Assembly: GCF_024648825.1 (NCBI RefSeq)
Contig: NZ_JANBBE010000006.1
Coordinates: forward strand, 1-64,000
Direction of reading: 5' to 3'
DNA: 64,000 nt
Source of the DNA: Lentzea californiensis
GTDB lineage: Bacteria > Actinomycetota > Actinomycetes > Mycobacteriales > Pseudonocardiaceae
Within the stretch, counting starts at the first letter, position 1. Each line of letters starts with the position of its first letter. The notes under the pieces are model-generated. The model worked only from the letters and a program-made list of their open reading frames with translations, was not told the DNA's origin and searched no databases. Shown piece after piece: positions 1 to 8,296 of this stretch. A program made the translations under genes and the position numbers.

Positions 1-93
1 CACCCACGGCCGTTCCTGTGGACCAAGACCGCCGAAGAGATCCTCGAGTCACTCGCACGCTTTTGCAGGCGAATTTCCGGCGCAGGACACTAG
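1..93 (+). mobile_element. 3' end of IS630-family transposase gene (partial)
   Basis: Reading frame 1 is open from the window edge to TAG at 91-93 and encodes 30 residues containing FLWTKTAEEIL and LARFCRRISGAGH. This pattern (WTKTADEIL, then ARFCxRISxxGH before the stop) is the characteristic C-terminus of IS630-type DDE transposases. Only the tail is in the window, so it is impossible to say whether the element is complete. It is too short for an ORF caller. No terminal inverted repeat could be recognised in the 100 bases after the stop. Family assignment is from memory of the motif. Confidence 0.7.
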
Positions 94-402
94 TGGCGTG
101 ACCCGGAATGTCGGCGAGGTAATCCACGCTCAGCAGGGCGCCCCGCGGCGCCGCCCCCACGCCCCCGTACAACCAGCACGAGGACGTGGGGGCGACACCA
201 CGATGCACCCGTCTGACCGCGAATTCCCCCGGCAACCTCCGGGCCACACCACTAGCCGCCTGGAGACGTTGCTCACGATCATCGCAGCCGACGCCAACCC
301 TACTCTCACGTCACGGTAGAGTTCGGCTCCGTCGCGCCGCAGCGGTCGCGACCCTCTCCCCCACGCGAGGTACCGCCTTCGGCGTGCTCGCCGTTCCCCG
401 AG
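94..402. other. Non-coding stretch between transposase tail and sulP
   Basis: About 310 bases. It should hold one end of the IS element and the promoter of the transporter gene. I see no convincing gene; open frames here are antisense extensions of the transporter frame. No clear -35/-10 pair was found. Confidence 0.5.
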
Positions 403-1905
403 GTGTCGATGTCCTCGTTCCAGGCCGTCCCACGGCCGTCCCTGCCGCAGCGCGTCCGCACGGCGTGGTTCTCGAACCCGCGCGCGGATCTGTTGTCCGG
501 CCTGGTCGTCGCACTCGCCCTGATCCCGGAGGCGTTGTCGTTCTCCGTGATCGCCGGGGTGGACCCGAAGGTGGGCCTCTACGCGTCGTTCACCATCGCG
601 ATCATCATCGCGTTCGCGGGCGGCCGTCCCGCCATGATCTCCGCCGCGACCGGCGCGATGGCGCTGGTGCTCGTGGGGCTGGTGCGGGACCACGGTGTCG
701 AGTACATGTTCGCCGCCACGGTCCTGACCGGTGTGTTCCAGATCCTCTTCGGACTGCTCGGCGTGCACAGGCTCATGCGGTTCGTGCCGCGCACCGTCAT
801 GGTCGGTTTCGTCGACGCGCTCGCGATCCTGCTGTTCGCCGCGCAGGTCCCCCACATCACCAGTGGCGGCTGGCCCGTCATCGCGCTGGCCGTGCTCGGG
901 CTCGGGATCATCTACCTGCTCCCCCGCCTCACCAAGGCCGTGCCCGCGCCACTGGTCGCGATCGTCGTGGTCACCGCTCTCACGGTGTTCCTGCACATCT
1001 CCGTGCCCACGGTCGGCGACCAGGGCGAGCTGCCGTCCGCGCTGCCCGGCTTCGGCCTGCCGATGGTGCCGTTCACGCTGGAGACCCTCGGCATCATCGC
1101 GCCTTACGCGCTGACGCTCGCCGCAGTAGGCCTGATCGAGTCGCTGCTCACCGCGCAACTGCTCGACGACATCACCGACACGGGCTCCAACAAGGGCACG
1201 GAGGTCCGCGGCCAGGGCATCGCCAACATCGCCACCGGTTTCCTCGGTGGCATGGCGGGCTGCGCGATGATCGGCCAGTCGATGATCAACGTGAAGTCCG
1301 GCGGCCGCACGCGCCTGTCGACGCTCGCCGCCGGAGTGTTCCTGCTGGTGCTCGTCTTCGTCCTCGGCCCGGTCGTCTCGCTGATCCCGATGGCGGCGCT
1401 CGTCGCGGTCATGGTCTTCGTGTCGGTCAGCACGTTCGACTGGACCAGCATCAGGATCTCCTCCCTGCGCCGCACACCGAAGAGCGAGACCGCCGTGATG
1501 GTCGTCACCGTCGGCACGGTCGTCGCCACCCACAACCTCGCGCTCGGCGTGCTGGCGGGAGCACTGCTCTCCGCGATCTTCTTCGCGCGCCGCGTCGCCC
1601 ACCTCGTCGAGGTCTCGAGCGTCCTCGACCCGGACGGCGGCATCCGCGTCTACTCGGTGACCGGTGAGCTGTTCTTCGCCTCCACCAACGAACTCATGCA
1701 CGCGTTCGACTACACCGACGCGGTGTCCAAAGTGGTCGTCGACCTCTCCCGTGCCCACGTGTGGGACAGCTCGGCGGTCGCCACCCTCGACGCGGTCACC
1801 GCGAAGTTCGCCGCGCGCGGCGTCGAAGCGGAGATCATCGGCCTCAACCCGCACAGCGAACAGCTCCACACCAAGCTGTCCGGCCAGCTCACCGGCTCAC
1901 ATTGA
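403..1905 (+). CDS. SulP family anion transporter with C-terminal STAS domain
   Basis: A 500-residue inner-membrane protein of the SLC26/SulP family, which moves sulfate, bicarbonate or other anions. About 10-12 hydrophobic segments span residues 25-400, starting with the family pattern [22 protein letters not shown]. The cytosolic STAS domain (about residues 410-500) contains [20 protein letters not shown], the usual anti-sigma-antagonist-like strand and helix. GTG at 403 and ATG at 409 are both possible starts. The length is normal for the compact actinobacterial members. No carbonic anhydrase or sulfur gene is adjacent, so the substrate cannot be inferred from context; sulfate is only the default name. 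Confidence 0.9.
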   Translation: MSMSSFQAVPRPSLPQRVRTAWFSNPRADLLSGLVVALALIPEALSFSVIAGVDPKVGLYASFTIAIIIAFAGGRPAMISAATGAMALVLVGLVRDHGVEYMFAATVLTGVFQILFGLLGVHRLMRFVPRTVMVGFVDALAILLFAAQVPHITSGGWPVIALAVLGLGIIYLLPRLTKAVPAPLVAIVVVTALTVFLHISVPTVGDQGELPSALPGFGLPMVPFTLETLGIIAPYALTLAAVGLIESLLTAQLLDDITDTGSNKGTEVRGQGIANIATGFLGGMAGCAMIGQSMINVKSGGRTRLSTLAAGVFLLVLVFVLGPVVSLIPMAALVAVMVFVSVSTFDWTSIRISSLRRTPKSETAVMVVTVGTVVATHNLALGVLAGALLSAIFFARRVAHLVEVSSVLDPDGGIRVYSVTGELFFASTNELMHAFDYTDAVSKVVVDLSRAHVWDSSAVATLDAVTAKFAARGVEAEIIGLNPHSEQLHTKLSGQLTGSH

Positions 1906-1982
1906 TCGGCATCAGGCGGTGTGGGCACGACACCGGCCGGGTATTGCCACATCGCCGAACGCGCGCGCGTGTTCGCAACGGA

Positions 1983-2002
1983 GGACCTCCCTCGGGAGGT
2001 CC
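1983..2002. terminator. Perfect inverted repeat after sulP
   Basis: GGACCTCCC-TC-GGGAGGTCC is a perfect 9-bp inverted repeat with a 2-nt centre, 77 bases after the sulP stop. It could be a U-less terminator, common in high-GC actinobacteria, or an operator for the downstream ANTAR gene. No T run follows. Confidence 0.4.
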
Positions 2003-2163
2003 GGCCGGTGCCGGCACGGGAAGTTGAGACCTTGCAGCGACCCGTCGCCGGCACCGGTTTCGGTGCTCACAGGGCACGTGTCACCGGTGGCCGTACGATG
2101 CGCTGGACGTGCGTCGAGCAGCCGGCGCCGGGGACTCCACTGCCTATGAAGGGGCGCCGCGGC

Positions 2164-2955
2164 ATGGCCGACTACGTGCAGACGGGATCGATGAGACCGG
2201 TTGACGGGGCACGCCCGGATCCGGTGTCGCGCCTGGACGAGGCGACCGAGGCGTTGACTGAGCTGCGCGATGCGTTCACCAGCGAGGAGCCCCTCGAAGA
2301 CGCGTTGCAGCGGGTCGCGGAGACCGCCGCCAGGGCCCTGCCCGACGCCGACGCGGTGACCGTGTCCGTGGTGACCCCGGACCAGCCGCACACCGCGGCG
2401 GCCACCGACCCGCGTCTGGTCGCGCTCGACACGGAGCAGTACGACTCCGGCCGCGGGCCGTGCCTGGAGGCCGCGCTCGAGCTGAAGCCCGTGCGGGCGG
2501 TGATCGGCGAGCACCGCGATCTGTGGCCGGAGTTCGAGACCGCGGCCGAGGCCGCCGGTGTCCGCGCCTACCTGTCGGTGCCGGTCATCCTGCCCGCCTC
2601 GGACGACATCAAGGCGCGGCACATCGGCACGCTCAACGTATACAGCTACACCGCGGCGGCCTTCGACCCGTTCGACGAAGGGCTCATGCGGCTGTTCACG
2701 ACGGCCGCGTCGGCGACGATCACCAGCGCCCAGCGGTGGCGGCACTCGCAGGGCCGGGTCGGGCAACTGGAACAGGCCCTGGAGTCGCGAGCCGTGATCG
2801 AGCAGGCCAAGGGCGTGCTGATGGCGGTGCACACCTGCGACGCGGACGAGGCGTTCAAGATGCTCGTGGAGCAGTCGCAACGTGCGAACACCAAGCTGCG
2901 TGACGTCGCGACGAAGTTGATCGAGTCGGCCAGCCGCCCCGCGAAGCAGCGATGA
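2164..2955 (+). CDS. GAF-ANTAR domain transcription antitermination regulator
   Basis: A 263-residue cytosolic protein. Residues about 30-180 form a GAF sensor domain (PCLEAALE near the middle, then YLSVPVIL and IGTLNVYS). The C-terminal 60 residues form an ANTAR RNA-binding domain (SRAVIEQAKGVLMAVHTCDADEAFKMLVEQSQ). ANTAR proteins bind paired hexaloop hairpins in nascent mRNA and suppress termination. The start ATG at 2164 is preceded by GAAGGGG; an upstream in-frame extension to 1921 has no ribosome-binding site and looks spurious. No partner kinase is adjacent, so the GAF domain probably senses a ligand directly (inference). The phosphatase at 49770 also carries an ANTAR-like segment. Confidence 0.88.
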   Translation: MADYVQTGSMRPVDGARPDPVSRLDEATEALTELRDAFTSEEPLEDALQRVAETAARALPDADAVTVSVVTPDQPHTAAATDPRLVALDTEQYDSGRGPCLEAALELKPVRAVIGEHRDLWPEFETAAEAAGVRAYLSVPVILPASDDIKARHIGTLNVYSYTAAAFDPFDEGLMRLFTTAASATITSAQRWRHSQGRVGQLEQALESRAVIEQAKGVLMAVHTCDADEAFKMLVEQSQRANTKLRDVATKLIESASRPAKQR

Positions 2956-2963
2956 CGCGTTCC

Positions 2964-3962
2964 TCATGAGCGGCCGAGGCGGGCGAGCCTGATGCCCGCC
3001 CAGATCAGCAGGGCGAGCACGGCCACCAGCAGGTACTCGATCAACGGGATGCGCACGACCTCGTCGATCCTGCCCAGGCCGCGCCAGGAGTAGACCGCGA
3101 GCGCGCCGACGACGAACGTGCCGCCGATCCACCACCGTGCCGCCTTGCTCAGGCCGACGCCGTGCATCTGGGTGAGCACGAAGATCGCCACGAAGCCGAA
3201 GAAGAACATCGGCCACATGCCGTTGGGGCCGGAGTTCATCACGGCGACCAGCGTGCCGTGCACGGCCACGAGCAGTTCGAGGGTCATCGTCCACCAGCGG
3301 TTCGTGTGGGACCTGGTGAACATCAGACTGCTCTGCACGAGCAGCAGGAACATGTAGAAGAACCCGATGAGGTGCCCGCTGCTCGACTCCATCGGGTGGT
3401 ACCAGAACGTGTAGATCGCGGCCCAGCTGAACAGGTAGCCGTGGTAGCGGCGCGCGAACCCGACGACCTGCTCCGAGATGGGCGCGGACCAGGTCAGCAC
3501 AAGGCCGCGGCGGCGGTTCTCCATCAGCAGGACGGCGACCAGCAGCAGGACGACGGAGCCCTGCGAGCTGAAGATCGAGACGTCCTGGGCGAGACCGTCG
3601 TAGAACACCTGGGTCTGCAGGGCGTGCAGGCCGATGAACGCGCCGTTCGCGGCGAGCGCGACGACGTTGATGCGGTGCAGGCCGGTGGTGTAGCGCCGGA
3701 TCCTGGTCTGCGCGTAGTAGATCAGGCCCCAGGACACGAGTTGGTGCGCCGCGTAGCCCACCCAGGCGGACGCCCTGCTCCAGAAGGTGGGGTCCGGCAA
3801 CTTCCAGTAGTACCAGGAGGCTCCCTGGTCGGGCAGCAGCGCGACGCCGTGCAGCCGTTGACCTAGCAGCCACACCAGGCCAGTGAGCAGCGCACTTGCC
3901 ACCACGCCCCACACGAGGACACTGCGGCCGGGCCGCCGCAATTCGTTCAGCATGCTGAGCAT
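2964..3962 (-). CDS. Multi-pass membrane protein of unknown function
   Basis: 332 residues with about nine hydrophobic helices (for example VLVWGVVASALLTGLVWLLG near the N-terminus and YLLVAVLALLIWAGI at the C-terminus) and several aromatic-rich loops (ASWYYWKLPDPTFWSRA, YTFWYHPMESSSGH). The conserved-looking His and Trp residues at membrane edges could bind a metal or haem, but I do not recognise the family. The gene is divergent from the molybdenum oxidoreductase genes and shares their promoter region, which holds twin operator-like repeats, so co-regulation is likely. ATG at 3962 and ATG at 3953 are both possible; one operator copy overlaps these first codons. Confidence 0.75.
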   Translation of the reverse strand: MLSMLNELRRPGRSVLVWGVVASALLTGLVWLLGQRLHGVALLPDQGASWYYWKLPDPTFWSRASAWVGYAAHQLVSWGLIYYAQTRIRRYTTGLHRINVVALAANGAFIGLHALQTQVFYDGLAQDVSIFSSQGSVVLLLVAVLLMENRRRGLVLTWSAPISEQVVGFARRYHGYLFSWAAIYTFWYHPMESSSGHLIGFFYMFLLLVQSSLMFTRSHTNRWWTMTLELLVAVHGTLVAVMNSGPNGMWPMFFFGFVAIFVLTQMHGVGLSKAARWWIGGTFVVGALAVYSWRGLGRIDEVVRIPLIEYLLVAVLALLIWAGIRLARLGRS

Positions 3963-4001
3963 TATGCATTGCCCGGCGTGATACGTTCAGCGCACTGAGC
4001 A
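3944..4001. promoter_or_regulatory. Twin 18-bp operator-like repeats in divergent promoter
   Basis: CGTTCAGC-N3-CTGAGCA occurs at 3944-3961 (N3 = ATG) and again at 3984-4001 (N3 = GCA). The two copies are identical outside the 3-base centre, are partly palindromic (TCAG/CTGA) and sit exactly 40 bp apart, on the same helix face. They lie between the membrane-protein gene and the iorA-like gene. The MarR regulator at 6541 is the obvious candidate ligand (inference). Confidence 0.65.
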
Positions 4002-4019
4002 AATCAGGAGGGGATCGCG

Positions 4020-4490
4020 GTGGCCCGATATCTGTTGCGCGTCAACGGTGAACGGCGCGAGGTCGACGTCGACGGAGACACTCCCCTGCTGTGGGTGTTG
4101 CGTGACGAGCTGGGGCTGACGGGCGTCAAGTACGGATGCGGGGTCGGCCTGTGCGGTGCGTGCACGTCCCATGTGGACGGTGCGGCGGCGCGGCCCTGCG
4201 TGCGCACGGCGGCCGACAGCGCGCAGACCAGGATCACGACGATCGAGGGGCTGTCCCGCGATGGGGACCACCCGGTGCAGCGGGCGTGGCGCGAGCTCGA
4301 CGTGGCGCAGTGCGGTTACTGCCAGCCGGGCCAGGTCATGGCCGCGGCGGCGCTGCTCGCCCGTGACCCCGACCCCGACGACGCGGCGATCGAGGAAGCC
4401 CTTCGCGACAACGTGTGCCGCTGCGGCAGCTACCCCCGCATCCGCGACGCCGTGCGCCGCGCGAGCCGGATCATGAGGGAGGAACGGTGA
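4020..4490 (+). CDS. iorA: (2Fe-2S)-binding small subunit of molybdenum hydroxylase (IorA-like)
   Basis: 156 residues with the two iron-sulfur domains of xanthine-oxidase-family small subunits. The plant-ferredoxin-type cluster is bound by CGVGLCGAC plus a later Cys (about residues 40-60). The helical second domain carries CGYCQPGQVM (about 98) and NVCRCGSYPRI (about 132). It transfers electrons from the molybdenum subunit encoded immediately downstream, whose GTG start overlaps this stop (GTGA). The GTG start at 4020 follows AGGAGGGG at 4005-4012. No FAD subunit gene is present, as in isoquinoline 1-oxidoreductase-type two-subunit enzymes. The substrate is unknown. Confidence 0.9.
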   Translation: MARYLLRVNGERREVDVDGDTPLLWVLRDELGLTGVKYGCGVGLCGACTSHVDGAAARPCVRTAADSAQTRITTIEGLSRDGDHPVQRAWRELDVAQCGYCQPGQVMAAAALLARDPDPDDAAIEEALRDNVCRCGSYPRIRDAVRRASRIMREER

Positions 4491-6514
4491 TCAGCAGGCG
4501 GACGTTGTTGCGCGGCGCGGGAGTCGGCGCGCTGGTCGTCGCGGTGCCGGTGCCCGCGCTCGCCGCGGAGGGGCTCGTGCCGAACGTCTTCGTGCGGCTG
4601 GACGACGCGGGCCGGATCACCGCGACCGTGCCCCGCCCGGACACCGGCCAGGGAGTGCGGACCGTGGTCGCGCTGATGGTCGCCGAGGAACTGGCGGTGC
4701 AAGCCGGCGACGTCTCGCTGGAGCAGGCACCCGGTGACACCGAACGCTTCGGCTCGCAGGCCGTGGCGAACTCGACCTCGGTGCGGCAGCTCAGCACGCC
4801 GATCCGCACGGCCGCCGCGACCGCGCGCTGCCTGCTCGTCACCGCGGCCGCGCAGCGCTGGCGCGTGCCGGTCGCCGAATGCACCGCTCGCGACGGCTTC
4901 GTGTGCCACCCGCGCCGCGGCAAGCTCCCCTACCGGGCGCTGGTCCGTGCCGCGGCCGCGCTCGATCCCGCCACCGTGCCCGTCGAGCTCACCCCACCGG
5001 AGAAGTGGCGGCTGCTGGGCAAGACCCGCGGCGGACGCGTGGACGCCCGCGACGTCGTGACCGGACGCACCAGGTACGGCATCGACGCCCGGCCGCCCGG
5101 AGGTCTGGTCGCCGTGGTCGCGCGCCCGCCGTGGATCGGCGCGGTCCCCGACACGGTCGACGACACCGCGACCCGTGCTCTGCCGGGCGTGGTCGACGTC
5201 CTCACCCTCACCGCACCGGCCGACGGGCAGGGCGGCGTCGCGGTCATCGCCCGGTCGACCCACCAGGCGTTGCGGGGTCGCGACGCGCTGCGGATCACCT
5301 GGCGCGGCGGCACACCCACCGCCGACAGCCGCGCGTGGCTCGCGGACCTGCGCGCGGCGTTGCCCGCCCAGGCCCCGATCGCCGGCGTCCAGCAGGTCTA
5401 CTCCATGCCGTTGCTCGCGCACGCGCCGATGGAACCGATGAACGCCACCGCGCACGTCCGTCCGGATGGCGTGACCATCTGGGCTCCCACGCAGGATCCC
5501 GGCGGCCTGCGCACCCAACTGGCCCGCCAGCTCGGCGTGCCCGCCGCGTCCGTGCGGGTGGAGGCAACGGCGTCGGGCGGCGCGTTCGGGCGGCGCATCG
5601 AACCCGATCCCGTGCTGGAGGCGGTGGCCTGTTCACGGCGTGCGGGCGCTCCGGTCCAGGTGCTGTGGACCAGGGCCGACGACATGCGCAACGATTCCTA
5701 CCGGCCCATGTCCGTGCACCGGATGTCCGCGGAGATCGGTTCGGACGGTCTGCCCGTCCGAAGGGCCCACGAGGTCGTCACCTGGCCGTTGACCGTCCTG
5801 CCGTTCTTCGCCAACCCCGCCCTGATCAAGGCCAGCGGCGACCACTTCCCCTACACCGTGCCCGGCGAGGTCTCGGTCGTCGTGCGGCCCGCGCCGCTGC
5901 GCACCGGGTTCTGGCGGTCCGTCTACGCGGGACAGTTCGTCTACGCCGAGGAGAACTTCCTCAGCGAGATCGGCAGGAGGTCCGGCCTCGACCAGGTCGC
6001 ACTGCGCCGTTCACTGCTGCCCGCCGGCTCGCGCCTGCACAAGGTCCTCGACGCCGTCGCCGACCGCGCCCACTGGACCAGGCCGCCCGCACCCGGCACC
6101 TCACGCGGCGTCGCGTGCCTGGAGGAGTACGGCTCCGCGATCGCGGTGATCGCCGTCGCCGAACCGGGCTCACGCAAGGTGCTGCGCGTGCACGCGGCCG
6201 TCGACGTCGGCGTGGCGCTGCACCCGTCCGGTGTCCGCGCGCAGGTCGAGGGCTGCGTGGTCGACGCGCTGTCCACTGTGCTCGGTGCGCAGATCACTGT
6301 CCGGGAGGGCGCGGTGGCGGAGTCGTCCTTCGGCGACTACCGGTGGGCGCGGATAGGCCAGACACCCGACATCGACGTCACCATCGTGCGGTCGGACGCA
6401 CCGCTGGGAGGCCTCGGCGAGCTCGCCTACCCGCCTGCGGCGGCTGCGATCGCGTCCGCGATCGCCGGCGACACGCCCGTGACCAGCATGCCGTTCGGGA
6501 CCGCCGTGGGGTGA
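4487..6514 (+). CDS. iorB: Molybdopterin-binding large subunit of aldehyde/isoquinoline oxidoreductase (IorB-like)
   Basis: 675 residues. The N-terminus ISRRTLLRGAGVGALVVAVP is a twin-arginine (Tat) signal, so the enzyme is probably exported with its cofactor. The body is an Ald_Xan_dh_C2-type molybdopterin domain, with VEATASGGAFGRRIEPD (molybdopterin-binding loop) mid-protein and GGLGELAYPP near the C-terminus, where the Glu matches the catalytic base of the family. The start at GTG 4487 overlaps the iorA stop; a longer upstream frame is spurious because it overlaps iorA. It is a little shorter than typical IorB (about 720-750). A MarR gene follows directly, suggesting induction by an aromatic or aldehyde substrate. 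Confidence 0.88.
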   Translation: MISRRTLLRGAGVGALVVAVPVPALAAEGLVPNVFVRLDDAGRITATVPRPDTGQGVRTVVALMVAEELAVQAGDVSLEQAPGDTERFGSQAVANSTSVRQLSTPIRTAAATARCLLVTAAAQRWRVPVAECTARDGFVCHPRRGKLPYRALVRAAAALDPATVPVELTPPEKWRLLGKTRGGRVDARDVVTGRTRYGIDARPPGGLVAVVARPPWIGAVPDTVDDTATRALPGVVDVLTLTAPADGQGGVAVIARSTHQALRGRDALRITWRGGTPTADSRAWLADLRAALPAQAPIAGVQQVYSMPLLAHAPMEPMNATAHVRPDGVTIWAPTQDPGGLRTQLARQLGVPAASVRVEATASGGAFGRRIEPDPVLEAVACSRRAGAPVQVLWTRADDMRNDSYRPMSVHRMSAEIGSDGLPVRRAHEVVTWPLTVLPFFANPALIKASGDHFPYTVPGEVSVVVRPAPLRTGFWRSVYAGQFVYAEENFLSEIGRRSGLDQVALRRSLLPAGSRLHKVLDAVADRAHWTRPPAPGTSRGVACLEEYGSAIAVIAVAEPGSRKVLRVHAAVDVGVALHPSGVRAQVEGCVVDALSTVLGAQITVREGAVAESSFGDYRWARIGQTPDIDVTIVRSDAPLGGLGELAYPPAAAAIASAIAGDTPVTSMPFGTAVG

Positions 6515-6540
6515 TCGGGCGGGTCTGGGATGATGGGGCC

Positions 6541-7026
6541 GTGGCCGAGGGAGACGAGCTGGCGGTGGCCGACCGCCCGGACCAGGTGGGCGCGGACGTC
6601 GCCTCCTGGCCCACCGGCAGGCTCCTGTCCGTGGCGGCCCGCGTCGTCGAGAAGCGCTTCGAGGACTTCCTGGCGACCAGAGGCCTCACCCACGCCGGCA
6701 TGATCACCCTGCACCACCTGGCAGACGGCCCGCGCTCACAACGCGAACTGGCCCTGCTCTGCCGGGTCACCGACCAGACCATGAGCCGCACGATCGACCA
6801 CCTCGACCGAGGCGGCCACGTGGTGCGCAGCCAGGACACGAAGGACCGCCGCCGCACCTCGGTGAAGATCACTCCGGCGGGCCGCCGAGCCCTCGCCGCC
6901 GCCCGCCGCGAGGAACGCGAGTCCGACACGCTGCTCGGCGCCGTCGAGGACTACGACCACTTCCGGCAGCAGCTGATCGCGCTGATCGCGGCGGCAACGT
7001 CCACAGAGGACCAGCGCCCTCAGTAG
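6541..7026 (+). CDS. MarR family transcriptional regulator
   Basis: 161 residues with a MarR winged helix: helices around FEDFLATRGLTHAGMITLHHL, recognition region SQRELALLCRVTDQTMSRTIDHLDRGGHVVR, and the wing DTKDRRRTSVKITPAGR. The GTG at 6541 is taken as start; a GTG at 6511 overlaps the iorB stop (GTGA) in the same frame and would add 10 residues, so translational coupling is also possible. Placed last in the iorAB operon, it probably represses the operon and perhaps the divergent membrane-protein gene through the repeats at 3944-4001 (inference). Confidence 0.88.
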   Translation: MAEGDELAVADRPDQVGADVASWPTGRLLSVAARVVEKRFEDFLATRGLTHAGMITLHHLADGPRSQRELALLCRVTDQTMSRTIDHLDRGGHVVRSQDTKDRRRTSVKITPAGRRALAAARREERESDTLLGAVEDYDHFRQQLIALIAAATSTEDQRPQ

Positions 7027-7050
7027 GACGCCGGCGCCGTCACCTCGACC

Positions 7051-8091
7051 TCACACCTGGCGCGCTCCGCAGGAATCCCTGACCACCAGCTGCGCCGGAA
7101 GGACCACGGGCCCGTCCGGCCCACTCCCGGTGATCATCGCCATGATCGCCTTGGCCGCCGCCACCCCGAACCCGGGCTTGTCCTGCGCCACCGTGGTCAG
7201 CGCCGGTTCGACCACCGACGCGATCTCGATGTCGTCGAAGCCGACCAGCGCCAGGTCCCGCGGCACCCGCAACCCGGCCGCACGGGCGGCGAGCAACGCA
7301 CCGACCGCCATCTCGTCACTGGATGCGAACACCGCGGTAGGCGGCTCGTCCAGAGCCAGAAAGCGTTGCATGGCAGCGATTCCGCTCGCCCGGTAGAAGT
7401 CGCCGGCGACGACGTAGTCAGCGCGCGGCTCGACACCCGCGTCCCGCAACGCCTCGCGGTAGCCCGAAAGACGGGCGTCGGACGGCTGGTTGCCGGGTGG
7501 GCCGGTGATCGTGGCGATCCGCGAGTGGCCGAGGCCGACGAGGTGGGCGACCGCCGCTCGGGCGCCGCCGGCGTTGTCGGACGTGACGTAGGTGGCCCGG
7601 GGTCCCTCGACGGCCACGTCGAGCGCCACGCACGGGACTCCGGACTGGGCGAAGGCGCCGAAGGCCTCGGCGTCGGAGCCGCTGTCGATCAGGACGAGGC
7701 CGCCGAGGTGGTGGCGGCGGGTCATGTTCACGTAGCCGACCGGGTCCGCGAGCGACGCGCCGACCTCGCGGGCGTCGCCGCTGGTCGCGAGCATCAGCAG
7801 GTGGTAGCCGTGCGCGCTCAGGGCGGACTTCAGGCCTATCAGCAGGTCCTGCAGGTACGGGTGGCGCCAGCCCGGCCTGCGGTGATCGGTGTCCCAGACC
7901 AGTCCGATCATCGTCGACTGCTTCGTCGACAACGCACGGGCGGACTCGTTGGGCCGGTAGTCCAGCTCTTTCGCGACGCGCAGCACGCGTTCACGCGTGT
8001 CCCCGTTCACCGTTTCCGGCTGGTTGAAGACGCGCGACACCGTCGCGACGGACACGCCGCAGAGCTGGGCGATCTCTCGCCCGGTCGCCAT
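7051..8091 (-). CDS. LacI family sugar-responsive repressor
   Basis: 346 residues. The N-terminal LacI helix-turn-helix is REIAQLCGVSVATVSRVFN, with hinge region YRPNESARALST, followed by a periplasmic-binding-protein-like effector domain (IGLVWDTDHRRPGW through VGFDDIEIASVVEPALTTV). The start is ATG 8091, because GGGAGG lies 5 bases upstream; a GTG six codons earlier overlaps that site. The gene is divergent from a sugar importer and GH1 glucosidase operon, the arrangement of CebR-type regulators. A LacI-style operator lies 20 bases upstream. It probably represses both directions and is released by an oligosaccharide (inference). Confidence 0.93.
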   Translation of the reverse strand: MATGREIAQLCGVSVATVSRVFNQPETVNGDTRERVLRVAKELDYRPNESARALSTKQSTMIGLVWDTDHRRPGWRHPYLQDLLIGLKSALSAHGYHLLMLATSGDAREVGASLADPVGYVNMTRRHHLGGLVLIDSGSDAEAFGAFAQSGVPCVALDVAVEGPRATYVTSDNAGGARAAVAHLVGLGHSRIATITGPPGNQPSDARLSGYREALRDAGVEPRADYVVAGDFYRASGIAAMQRFLALDEPPTAVFASSDEMAVGALLAARAAGLRVPRDLALVGFDDIEIASVVEPALTTVAQDKPGFGVAAAKAIMAMITGSGPDGPVVLPAQLVVRDSCGARQV

Positions 8092-8110
8092 CAGGGCCTC
8101 CCGTTTCACC

Positions 8111-8122
8111 GTAAGCGGTTAC
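8111..8122. promoter_or_regulatory. LacI-type operator candidate
   Basis: GTAAGCGGTTAC is a palindrome apart from positions 5 and 8, with the central CpG typical of LacI-family operators. It lies between the repressor start and the importer operon. A second inverted repeat, CTAGGAG-N8-CTCCTAG, follows at 8130-8151 and may be part of the same control region. Confidence 0.55.
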
Positions 8123-8296
8123 ATAGACCCTAGGAGCAGCACTTCTCCTAGTCAAACGCCTGGGCGAGTTGATCTGTTTATCGTTTCGTTACTTGACTGG
8201 AGGCGCGTAACACCGCTGTCATAGGCGCCACACAAATCTTCCCGGAGAACCACATCTCTGGTCGAGCGCGCCCAAAAAACAACGGAGGCCAGGAAA

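Noticed and set aside
130..1869. 579-codon open frame on the minus strand
   Set aside because: Antisense to the SulP gene; composition is Arg/Asp/Gly/His-rich low complexity, typical of the complement of high-GC coding sequence, with no domain.
8193..8222. TTGACT...TGTCAT as importer promoter
   Set aside because: The -10 is a poor match and spacing 18; kept out of the feature list for lack of support.
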